Positions 55,513 to 64,000 of a DNA stretch of 64,000 nt are shown here, piece after piece. How positions within the stretch are numbered: position 1 is the stretch's first letter; the number at the start of each line of letters is the position of its first letter. Below the pieces are notes generated by a model that saw only the letters and a list, made by a program, of their open reading frames with translations, ran no database searches and had not been told where the DNA came from. Location of the stretch: positions 352,296 to 416,295 of the forward strand of contig NZ_JAHKPJ010000020.1 of NCBI RefSeq assembly GCF_018860345.1. The letters run 5' to 3'. This stretch comes from Psychrosphaera sp. F3M07 (GTDB lineage: Bacteria; Pseudomonadota; Gammaproteobacteria; Enterobacterales; Alteromonadaceae). The position numbers were made by a program, and so were the translations under genes.

Positions 55513-56814
55513 TTAACTTAATGTTTTCATCAAGCGACAGTAATAGAACCCATCCATATTAAGCTGACCTGGTAATATTTGCCAACCAGGCGCTTCATTT
55601 GTTTCTGAATTATCTATTTTTACTAATTGAGCATCATGGGTATTGAGTAAAAATTGCGCCATTTGACGCTTGTTTTCTTCTGGTAACACTGAGCAAGTGG
55701 CATATAACATAATGCCGCCAGGTTTCAGCTTTAGCCATAAAGTATCGAGTATTTTTTTCTGTAGTTCAGCTAGTGCTTCGATATCTTCATTACGCCTAAG
55801 CCACTTTATGTCAGGGTGACGACGAATGACACCTGTTGCAGAGCAAGGAGCATCCAACAGAATGCGATCAAACGTGATAGTTTCATCAATAACGCTTGGG
55901 TCGGATAAATCACCGCAAATAATTTTAGCGTCTTCACCTAAACGCGTTAGATTTTGGCTTACACGCTCTAGTCTATTTTCATCAATATCTGCAGCCACCA
56001 TATCACAGGTTGCTAAATCTAATACGTGACATGTTTTACCGCCCGGGGCAGCACATGCATCTAGAATTAACTCACCATCTTTAGGTTCTAACAACAGTGC
56101 AGCATGTTGAGCTGCGCCATCTTGTACAGTAAACCAGCCTTGCTCAAATCCAGGAATGGACTCAACAGGACTAGGTTTGTTGAGCAAAATACCAGTTTTG
56201 TGTGTTAAAGGCTGTTCAAACGCAATATTCGCCTTGTTTAATTCTTCTATAAAAGTATCAATTGAAACGTTATTGGTATGTACACGCAACCACATAGGTG
56301 AACGCTCTAAGTTTTGTTCTAAAACATACGTCCAGTTATCAGTGTAGGCTGCTTGAATACGCTTTATAAACCAACTTGGGTGGCTATATTGAGTAACCAA
56401 ATTGTCAGTTTTAGATTCTAAAGCCTCTTTATTTCTAGTGAAGTTACGTAAGCAGGCATTTACTAACCCTTTTAGTCCAGGAGCTTTAAGTACAACAGTG
56501 GCTTGTACTGTTTCTGCAACTGCAGCGTGTTCAGGAATACGCATTTTGTCTATCTGATATAAACCAACAATGATCAGATGATGGAATATGCGTTGCTTGC
56601 CTTTAAGTTTTTTACTTAATAATAAATTAGTTATTGAGTCATATTTTGGAAAATAACGTAATACGCCAAAACATATCTCTTGTAGTAAAGGGGCGTCTTT
56701 AGGGGCTAGGTTAGCTTGCGATTTAGGCAATACATCAGATAATGATAATCCCTTATCTAATACGGCGACCAAACATTTTGCTGCTTCTGCTCTTACGTTT
56801 TTAGTTTTATTCAT
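55513..56814 (-). CDS. rsmB: 16S rRNA m5C967 methyltransferase
   Basis: SAM-dependent RNA methyltransferase that makes m5C967 in 16S rRNA. 433 residues: an N-terminal NusB-like RNA-binding domain (about 1-140) and a Rossmann methyltransferase domain with the SAM loop DACAAPGGKTCH and both Cys motifs of m5C methylases (LLDAPCSATGV and YATCSVLPEEN). It lies 9 bases after fmt in the conserved def-fmt-rsmB-trkA series. Confidence 0.97.
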   Translation of the reverse strand: MNKTKNVRAEAAKCLVAVLDKGLSLSDVLPKSQANLAPKDAPLLQEICFGVLRYFPKYDSITNLLLSKKLKGKQRIFHHLIIVGLYQIDKMRIPEHAAVAETVQATVVLKAPGLKGLVNACLRNFTRNKEALESKTDNLVTQYSHPSWFIKRIQAAYTDNWTYVLEQNLERSPMWLRVHTNNVSIDTFIEELNKANIAFEQPLTHKTGILLNKPSPVESIPGFEQGWFTVQDGAAQHAALLLEPKDGELILDACAAPGGKTCHVLDLATCDMVAADIDENRLERVSQNLTRLGEDAKIICGDLSDPSVIDETITFDRILLDAPCSATGVIRRHPDIKWLRRNEDIEALAELQKKILDTLWLKLKPGGIMLYATCSVLPEENKRQMAQFLLNTHDAQLVKIDNSETNEAPGWQILPGQLNMDGFYYCRLMKTLS

Positions 56815-56823
56815 AATGAAGTT

Positions 56824-57783
56824 CTAATTTGCATCCACTAACAAGTTGGTTCCTGGTTTAACCCAATCTGCACGACCATTTATAAAGTCAGTGACCGACA
56901 TTGGTTTTTTACCCTGAGGTTGTAATTGAGTAATATTAATTGCGCCTTTTGCTGTGGCCACAGTAATACCTGTTTTATCGGCGCTAATAATTTCACCGGC
57001 AGGTTTATCTGAGAAAGTCACTATTTCGGCTTGCAGAACTTTTACCGTATTACCACTTAAATTTGTATATGCCACAGGCCAAGGTTGATAACCGCGGATT
57101 GCTCTTTCAACTTCATTGGCTGGTAATGTCCAATCAATGAGCGCTTCTTGTTTAGTTAATTTATGGGCGTACGTTGCCAATGCATCATTTTGTTTTACTG
57201 GAGTAGTTGTTCCAGCTGCAATTTGATCAACTGTTTTGGTTAATGCGTTAGGGCCAATTAGTTGTAATTTTTCATAAATAGAGCCGCTTGTGTCTTGATC
57301 AGTAATGTCACACTTTTCAACTAACAACATATCGCCAGTATCAAGGCCAACATCCATTTGCATAATGGTGACACCAGTTTCAGCGTCACCAGTTAAAACA
57401 GAACGTTGAATTGGCGCGGCACCTCGCCATTTGGGCAATAACGAGCCATGTACATTGATGCAACCATGTTTAGGTGCATCTAATGCTGCTTTAGGCAGTA
57501 ATAAACCATAAGCGACCACTATCATTAGGTCAGCATTCCATGCAGACAATTCATCTAGAGCTTCGTCTGTCTTTAATGATTGAGGTTGGCAAACCGGAAT
57601 GTTGTGCTCCAGTGCAATTTGTTTTACGGCACTTGGTTGTAACTTTTTACCTCGGCCTGCAGGGCGGTCTGGTTGAGTGTAACAGGCGATGATGTTGTAG
57701 TTATTTGCAATTAAGTGTTCTAAATGTTTTGCGGCAAACTCTGGCGTTCCCGCAAAAATAATATTCAACTTTTTATCTGACAC
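56824..57783 (-). CDS. fmt: methionyl-tRNA formyltransferase
   Basis: Formylates initiator Met-tRNA with 10-formyltetrahydrofolate. 319 residues. N-terminal FAGTPEFAAKHLEHL, the catalytic block CINVHGSLLPKWRGAAPIQR (Asn, His) and GDAETGVTIMQMDVGLDTGDML with the catalytic Asp are present; the C-terminal OB-like tRNA-binding domain follows. It lies 5 bases after def, whose product removes the formyl group. Confidence 0.98.
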   Translation of the reverse strand: MSDKKLNIIFAGTPEFAAKHLEHLIANNYNIIACYTQPDRPAGRGKKLQPSAVKQIALEHNIPVCQPQSLKTDEALDELSAWNADLMIVVAYGLLLPKAALDAPKHGCINVHGSLLPKWRGAAPIQRSVLTGDAETGVTIMQMDVGLDTGDMLLVEKCDITDQDTSGSIYEKLQLIGPNALTKTVDQIAAGTTTPVKQNDALATYAHKLTKQEALIDWTLPANEVERAIRGYQPWPVAYTNLSGNTVKVLQAEIVTFSDKPAGEIISADKTGITVATAKGAINITQLQPQGKKPMSVTDFINGRADWVKPGTNLLVDAN

Positions 57784-57788
57784 TCAAC

Positions 57789-58304
57789 TTACCTTTTTTC
57801 TTTTGCTAGCGCTTTAGCTTCTTTTTCCAACTTCTTCTTAATACGGTCACGTTTTAATGGTGACAAATAATCAACAAACAGTTTGCCATCCAAATGATCT
57901 AATTCATGTTGGATGCAGATGGCCATTAAGCCTTCAGCGGTTTTAGTGAAGGCTTCACCATTTTTATCTAAGGCGGTCACCGTTACTGTTTCGGCACGCT
58001 CAACTTTGGCATAACAATGAGGAACTGATAAACAGCCTTCTTCATTGATCACCATACCTTCTTTATGCGTGATCACTGGGTTAATAAAAACTAGAGGTTC
58101 ATCTCGTTCCGCCGATGTATCTAATACAAATAAGCGGATATGTTGATCGACTTGAGAAGCGGCTAAGCCAACGCCTTGCTCTTCATCCATAGTGTCAAAC
58201 ATATCGTCAATCAGCGTTTTTATTTCGTCTGTTACTTCAGTGATCTCTTTTGCTACTGTGCGTAGTCTTTCATCTGGGAATTGCAAAACATTTAATACAG
58301 TCAT
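57789..58304 (-). CDS. def: peptide deformylase
   Basis: Iron-dependent enzyme that removes the formyl group from new proteins. 171 residues from the ATG at 58304 (169 in E. coli). The metal site is EGCLS (Cys91) and QHELDHLDG (His133, Glu134, His137), and the substrate loop GVGLAASQV is present. A TTG at 58322 in the same frame would add six residues but has no ribosome binding site. It diverges from dprA, with a 200-base gap between the two starts. Confidence 0.97.
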   Translation of the reverse strand: MTVLNVLQFPDERLRTVAKEITEVTDEIKTLIDDMFDTMDEEQGVGLAASQVDQHIRLFVLDTSAERDEPLVFINPVITHKEGMVINEEGCLSVPHCYAKVERAETVTVTALDKNGEAFTKTAEGLMAICIQHELDHLDGKLFVDYLSPLKRDRIKKKLEKEAKALAKEKR

Positions 58305-58504
58305 GATTATTCTTTTACTCAAAATATTGGAAACATAAGGTGTTTAGTCAGTCGACTCTCATCGCTACTACAAACACAGATAAAGTAATTTTACCTTTAT
58401 ATCCCCAATTTTAACAGGAATTGATGGTTATTATTCCGTCATTATAAATTCGCAATTATTCAGTTAGTTTACTATGTTTCTATTATTGGGAATGTGGGGT
58501 GTTT

Positions 58505-59608
58505 ATGGATGAATTCAAAGACTCAGAACTTTTGTCTAAATCGGAATTACGATTATGGATGGCGCTATATCTTTGCCCCCAATTAGGCATAGGATCGTTA
58601 AAAAAATTAGAAGCGTTATTGCCCAATGTATTAAGCGTATTCCAACTCCCAGAAAGTGAGCTTCCTAATTATAAATTATCTCCCAAACAAATAACCAAAC
58701 TATTAATGCCGGATTGGCAATATATAGACAGGTTAGTCGATTGGTTAACATCACAACAAATACTTGTATTGCCATTTAATCATATGTTGTACCCAAGTTT
58801 ATTATTCAATACTGCCAGACCACCTGTCTTATTATTTTTAAAAGGCAACATCAAATTATTAAACCAAGTTCAGTTAGCGTTTGTTGGTAGCCGCAACCCC
58901 ACCGCTTATGGTAGCCAAGTGACTAAAAACTTTGTTCGTGAGTTAGTTGGTTTACAGGTTGTGATTACAAGTGGGTTAGCGATTGGTATTGATGGTATTG
59001 CACATAAAGCAGCGTTATCGGCTAAGGGTCAAACTATAGCGGTTTTGGGATCGGGTCTAAATCAAATTTACCCTAAACGTCATTTATATTTAGCTGAACA
59101 AATTGTTGAACAAGACGGTTTGTTGGTATCTGAGTTTTTACCTAACGTTCCCCCAGTACAGTTCAATTTTCCTAAACGAAATCGAATTATAGCTGGGATG
59201 ACCAATGGCACCGTTGTGGTAGAAGCAGCCATTAAAAGTGGTTCTCTTATTACGGCACAAATAGCGGTAGAAGAAGGGAGAGATGTATTTGCGATACCTG
59301 GCAGTATCTTTAATCCCTTGTCAGTAGGTTGCCACCATTTAATCAAACAAGGTGCTAAAATTGTGACAGGTATTGACGATATAATAGAAGAGTACGTTGG
59401 ATTAACAAAAACGGACAATTTTTCTAATAAAAAGGACTTGGCAGAGGATAAATTGTTAGCTAGTGTAGGACATGACACAACGTCAATTGATGTCATCGTT
59501 CAACAATCTAATCTACCTGTTGAACAGGTACTGACTAAGTTGTTGAGTTTAGAAGTCGAAGGGTTAATTGTTGCAGTACCCGGAGGCTATTTAAAGGTAA
59601 GTAGTTAA
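58505..59608 (+). CDS. dprA: DNA-processing protein DprA
   Basis: Loads RecA on incoming single-stranded DNA during natural transformation; often called smf. 367 residues from the ATG at 58505, which has GGGG 5 bases upstream. The Rossmann-like core has FVGSRNPTAYGSQVT, TSGLAIGIDGIAHKAAL, AVLGSGLNQIYPKRH, SEFLPNVPPVQFNFPKRNRIIAG and EAAIKSGSLITA; a C-terminal winged-helix domain (about 300-367) follows. Start of the dprA-smg-yrdD-tsaC-hemF set. DprA alone does not show that the cell is competent. Confidence 0.96.
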   Translation: MDEFKDSELLSKSELRLWMALYLCPQLGIGSLKKLEALLPNVLSVFQLPESELPNYKLSPKQITKLLMPDWQYIDRLVDWLTSQQILVLPFNHMLYPSLLFNTARPPVLLFLKGNIKLLNQVQLAFVGSRNPTAYGSQVTKNFVRELVGLQVVITSGLAIGIDGIAHKAALSAKGQTIAVLGSGLNQIYPKRHLYLAEQIVEQDGLLVSEFLPNVPPVQFNFPKRNRIIAGMTNGTVVVEAAIKSGSLITAQIAVEEGRDVFAIPGSIFNPLSVGCHHLIKQGAKIVTGIDDIIEEYVGLTKTDNFSNKKDLAEDKLLASVGHDTTSIDVIVQQSNLPVEQVLTKLLSLEVEGLIVAVPGGYLKVSS

Positions 59609-59637
59609 CCTAGCCTATATAAACAAAGGGGCAATGT

Positions 59638-60111
59638 ATGTTTGATATCCTTTTGTATTTGTTTGAAAATATTGTAAATGACAGTTCTGAAGTTTGGATA
59701 GATGATGATGCACTATCTAAGGAGCTCAAAAGGGCTGGATTCCACGACGACGATATTTATAAAGCGTTAATGTGGTTAGAAGATTTAGCCGATTTACAAT
59801 CCACTGATAACGCCCCATTTATTGCAGGGCAAACCGCCGTATCCACTCGAGTTTATACATTGGAAGAAAGTTTTAAACTAGATGCAGAATGTAGAGGTTT
59901 TTTACTTTTCTTAGAACAAATTAATTTATTAGATGTTGCTACTCGAGAAATGGTCATTGATAGGGTAATGGAATTAGAGGAAAGCGAAATTATACTAGAA
60001 GACTTGAAGTGGGTTGTCATGATGGTTTTATTTAATGTGCCCGGTAAAGAGTCTGCCTTTGAGCAAATGGAAAATCTAGTATTTGATGAATTTGACGGCA
60101 CATTACACTAA
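59638..60111 (+). CDS. smg: Smg family protein (DUF494)
   Basis: 157 residues, the same as E. coli Smg; function unknown in general. Opening [12 protein letters not shown] and the acidic middle ([29 protein letters not shown]) are typical. Cytoplasmic and very acidic, with no metal-binding cysteine pairs. It follows dprA by 29 bases in the conserved dprA-smg-yrdD order, which makes the call secure. Confidence 0.95.
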   Translation: MFDILLYLFENIVNDSSEVWIDDDALSKELKRAGFHDDDIYKALMWLEDLADLQSTDNAPFIAGQTAVSTRVYTLEESFKLDAECRGFLLFLEQINLLDVATREMVIDRVMELEESEIILEDLKWVVMMVLFNVPGKESAFEQMENLVFDEFDGTLH

Positions 60112-60213
60112 GCACTTTCTGATTTAGATTAATAATTGATTAACTTTTGATTGCTTATAAATTTGTAGTGGATAAGATCCACTGCAAATTTCATTTATTC
60201 GACTTCTGAGCAT

Positions 60214-60762
60214 ATGACCCCGGACCAAGATAATCCGTTTGAATCTACTAAAACAAAAGAATTCTGTCCTAAATGTAACTCAGAGTTAACCATCAAAACA
60301 GGCTCGTCTGGTGCCTTTTTAGCCTGTGTTACTTATCCTGTTTGTGATTACACGCGCGCTTTATCCCAATCCTCCGAAGTACAAACTTTAAAAATCCTAG
60401 ATGATGTTTGTTGCCCAGAATGTGAAGGAGATTTGGCGGTTAAAACCGGTAAGTTTGGAATGTTTATCGGTTGTTTAAATTACCCTGATTGTAGTTTTAC
60501 TGTTAAAGATGACGATGATGATGATTATGAGCCTGTAGATTGCCCTTTATGCCAAAAGGGTGAATTACATATGCGGGCGAATAAAAAAGGCAAAAGCTTT
60601 TATGCTTGTGATCAATACCCCAAGTGCGATTATCTATTAAATCAAAAACCAATTGCGGTAAAATGTGATGAGTGTGATTGGGCTGTAATGACAGAACATA
60701 ATAATGAATTACATTGCCCTAATTGTAACCACCATGTTCGAGTGCCACCAAAAGCTGATTAA
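60214..60762 (+). CDS. yrdD: topoisomerase I-type zinc-ribbon protein YrdD
   Basis: 182 residues made almost wholly of zinc ribbons like those at the C-terminus of DNA topoisomerase I. Three similar modules each have CxxC...C...C (FCPKCNSE-CVTYPVC, CCPECEGD-CLNYPDC, DCPLCQKG-CDQYPKC), then a last ribbon KCDECDW-HCPNC. A run of acidic residues (DDDDDDYE) separates modules two and three. Probably binds single-stranded DNA; its role is unknown. 1 base separates it from tsaC. Confidence 0.94.
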   Translation: MTPDQDNPFESTKTKEFCPKCNSELTIKTGSSGAFLACVTYPVCDYTRALSQSSEVQTLKILDDVCCPECEGDLAVKTGKFGMFIGCLNYPDCSFTVKDDDDDDYEPVDCPLCQKGELHMRANKKGKSFYACDQYPKCDYLLNQKPIAVKCDECDWAVMTEHNNELHCPNCNHHVRVPPKAD

Positions 60763-60763
60763 T

Positions 60764-62237
<1,474 letters not shown>

Positions 62238-62258
62238 TAATAATCTTCATCGAGAATC

Positions 62259-62304
62259 GTATAAGTTAAATTTCCCCAAATACCCAGAGGAGTTTAACTT
62301 ATAC
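62259..62304. repeat. 12-bp perfect inverted repeat between hemF and aroE
   Basis: GTATAAGTTAAA (62259-62270) and its complement TTTAACTTATAC (62293-62304) flank 22 bases. No T run follows on either strand, so it does not look like an ordinary terminator. It could be an operator or an RNA hairpin in a hemF-aroE transcript. Confidence 0.6.
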
Positions 62305-62386
62305 ATATAAATTATTGTTATGACCTTGTGATCAAAGCTGAATTTCGAGACTATCTTGATAACTCAACTACCTTGAATCGTATCTA

Positions 62387-63196
62387 ATGAAACAATTTGC
62401 TGTTATTGGTAATCCAATTGCCCACTCTAAATCGCCACTAATTCATCAAACATTTGCCAAGCAACTTAATATTGAGTTGAGTTATACCTTGTTAGAGTCT
62501 GAACCAGACCAGTTCAAACAAACAGTAGATGCGTTTTTTTCAAATGGTGGAACAGGTCTTAATGTGACAACTCCGTTTAAACAGGATGCGTATGAATATG
62601 CGGATCAAACCTCTGCTCAATCTAAAATAGCGCAAGCGGCTAATACCTTATATATCGATGATGGCATTTATAAAGCAGACACCACCGATGGCATTGGATT
62701 AGTAACAGATCTTAAGTTTCATAATTTCAGTCTGACTAATAAGAAAATATTAGTGTTAGGTGCTGGTGGTGCAGCAAAAGGCGCAATACTCGCGTTAATC
62801 GAAGAGTCACCTCACAGTATAGTAATTGCCAATAGAACCAAATCAAAAGCGGAACAAATAGTAAGTGCTATAAATGTGAATAACCTTTTTGCCAGTGGAT
62901 TAGAAACAATAGAAGGGGACTTTGATATTGTGATCAATTCTACTTCTTGTTCAATAACCGATGACGTACCAGAGATGGACACCTCTTGTTTTAAACACAT
63001 ATCAGTTAGTTACGATATGAGTTACAAACCTCATGTGACTAGTTTTAACCAATACGTAATAAAAAATAGCCACTCAAATGTTAAAACAATCGATGGATTA
63101 GGTATGTTAGTGGAACAAGCGGCAGAGTCATTTCTAATTTGGCACGGCATTCGACCAGACACATCCCAAATTAGAAAATTACTAAGAGAGCAGTAA
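62387..63196 (+). CDS. aroE: shikimate dehydrogenase
   Basis: NADP-dependent step of the shikimate pathway. 269 residues (272 in E. coli). Substrate site: NPIAHSKSPLIHQTF near the N-terminus and NVTTPFKQDAYEY with the catalytic Lys. NADP loop: VLGAGGAAKGAI, then NRTKSKA. DGLGMLVEQAAESFLIWHG closes the protein. A 149-base gap with an inverted repeat separates it from hemF. Converges on yrdA with 32 bases between the stops. Confidence 0.96.
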   Translation: MKQFAVIGNPIAHSKSPLIHQTFAKQLNIELSYTLLESEPDQFKQTVDAFFSNGGTGLNVTTPFKQDAYEYADQTSAQSKIAQAANTLYIDDGIYKADTTDGIGLVTDLKFHNFSLTNKKILVLGAGGAAKGAILALIEESPHSIVIANRTKSKAEQIVSAINVNNLFASGLETIEGDFDIVINSTSCSITDDVPEMDTSCFKHISVSYDMSYKPHVTSFNQYVIKNSHSNVKTIDGLGMLVEQAAESFLIWHGIRPDTSQIRKLLREQ

Positions 63197-63228
63197 GACG
63201 TTTAATAGAACGAAAAAATGCAACAAGA

Positions 63229-63771
63229 TCATAGCTGCTCTAGGTACTCATTCTTAAGGCGTACATAGTTATCTGCAGATACCGTTAGAAATTCCATTTC
63301 ACTGGTTTTTAACGGTCTTACTTTTTTTACCGGGTTACCCACATATAAGTAGCCATCTTCTAATACTTTATGAGGTGGCACTAAAGATCCTGCACCAACA
63401 ATACAATCATTGCCAACAACAGCCCCATCCATAACAATCGCGCCCATACCTACTAAAACGCGGTCACCTATAGTGCAGCCATGTAACATAGCTTTATGCC
63501 CGACAGTTACATCTTCTCCTATAATAAGTGGGTTACCATTTGGATTAGACGCTGACTTTCTAGTGACATGTAAAACACTGCCATCCTGAATATTGCTTCT
63601 TGCGCCTATGAAAATAGTATTAACATCACCTCTAGCGGCAACCATTGGCCAAATGCTAACGTCTTCTTTTAAGGTTATATCACCATAAAGTACAGCAGTA
63701 CCCTCTATAAAAACATTATCTTCTAATTTAGGAGCGATACCGTTATACATTTTTGTATTTGTTTGATTCAT
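63229..63771 (-). CDS. yrdA: gamma-carbonic anhydrase-like protein YrdA
   Basis: 180-residue left-handed beta-helix (hexapeptide repeat) protein. The repeat turns are visible (VSIWPMVAARGD, IGARSNIQDGSVLHV, IGEDVTVGHKAMLHGC, IGDRVLVGMGAIVMDG, VGNDCIVGAGSLVPP). The zinc-type histidines of gamma carbonic anhydrases are represented by His in SVLHV and the pair in VGHKAMLHG. Bacterial YrdA homologues bind metal, but the activity is often weak or unproven. ATG at 63771. It diverges from the rRNA promoter, as yrdA does beside rrnD in E. coli. Confidence 0.93.
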   Translation of the reverse strand: MNQTNTKMYNGIAPKLEDNVFIEGTAVLYGDITLKEDVSIWPMVAARGDVNTIFIGARSNIQDGSVLHVTRKSASNPNGNPLIIGEDVTVGHKAMLHGCTIGDRVLVGMGAIVMDGAVVGNDCIVGAGSLVPPHKVLEDGYLYVGNPVKKVRPLKTSEMEFLTVSADNYVRLKNEYLEQL

Positions 63772-63882
63772 AATAAGTCCTCACTTTTACCTGTATAATA
63801 CCTTAAAATTTAACCAAATAAGTCAATAAATACACGTTGTGTAGGAATAATAGTCACTCGGTAAATTAATTCAATAAAACAC

Positions 63883-63910
63883 TTGCGCCATTATAAAATC
63901 TCCCTATAAT
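63883..63910 (+). promoter_or_regulatory. probable rRNA operon P1 promoter
   Basis: TTGCGC (63883-63888), a 16-base spacer and a perfect TATAAT (63905-63910), followed at once by GCGCCCCAC, the GC-rich discriminator typical of stringently controlled rRNA promoters. The upstream 20 bases are AT-rich, as an UP element would be. No coding frame follows to the window end. The position beside yrdA matches rrnD of E. coli. The rRNA gene itself is outside the window. Confidence 0.8.
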
Positions 63911-64000
63911 GCGCCCCACGTTGTCAGGAAGACGCCAAGCCGCTAAAACAACAAGTTTGAATTAGGGTTTGGAGCAAGAAATCTTAGAGAAGTTTGTAAA

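Overview
The window is a chromosomal origin region of an AT-rich gammaproteobacterium, most likely a marine member of the Alteromonadales (Colwelliaceae-like: Colwellia, Thalassotalea, Psychrosphaera). That placement is an inference from gene order and protein resemblance; no 16S sequence is available, because the window stops just after what looks like an rRNA promoter. No prophage, insertion sequence, CRISPR array or tRNA was found. Nearly everything is housekeeping; the interest lies in the intergenic regions and a few accessory genes.

Left part (1-17.3 kb). A truncated HD-domain gene is followed by an overlapping pair (a yeast-type cytosine deaminase and a periplasmic solute-binding protein) and an oligopeptidase B-like lipoprotein. 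Next comes the leuABCD operon with a recognisable leader peptide and attenuator. After a stretch with GGATG-bearing palindromes come glpE-glpG, a FliL-like protein with a lipoprotein phosphatase-like protein, ubiC-ubiA and an AEC-family permease. An alkylation-repair cluster follows: ogt, an Ada/AlkA fusion and an alkyltransferase-like (ATL) gene.

Centre (17.3-44 kb). A gene-free stretch of about 530 bases holds a block dense in short inverted repeats, a Fur-box-like site and the atp terminator. The full atpIBEFHAGDC operon follows on the minus strand, then rsmG-parA-parB and mnmG. oriC lies between mnmG and mioC, as in E. coli, with four consensus DnaA boxes, 13-mer-like repeats and a dozen GATC sites. 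Then come mnmE, yidC-yidD-rnpA-rpmH on the minus strand and dnaA-dnaN-recF-gyrB on the plus strand. Two perfect parS palindromes lie inside recF. glyQS, a small lipoprotein gene and tusA follow.

Right part (44-64 kb). The fadBA beta-oxidation operon diverges from slt, pepQ and trkH. On the minus strand follow a membrane coiled-coil protein of unknown function and trkA-rsmB-fmt-def. Diverging from these is dprA-smg-yrdD-tsaC-hemF-aroE, then a gamma-carbonic-anhydrase-like gene (yrdA). The window ends in a near-consensus strong promoter with a GC-rich discriminator, interpreted as rrn P1. The order trkA-rsmB-fmt-def/dprA-smg-yrdD-tsaC-aroE-yrdA-rrn matches the E. coli rrnD neighbourhood.
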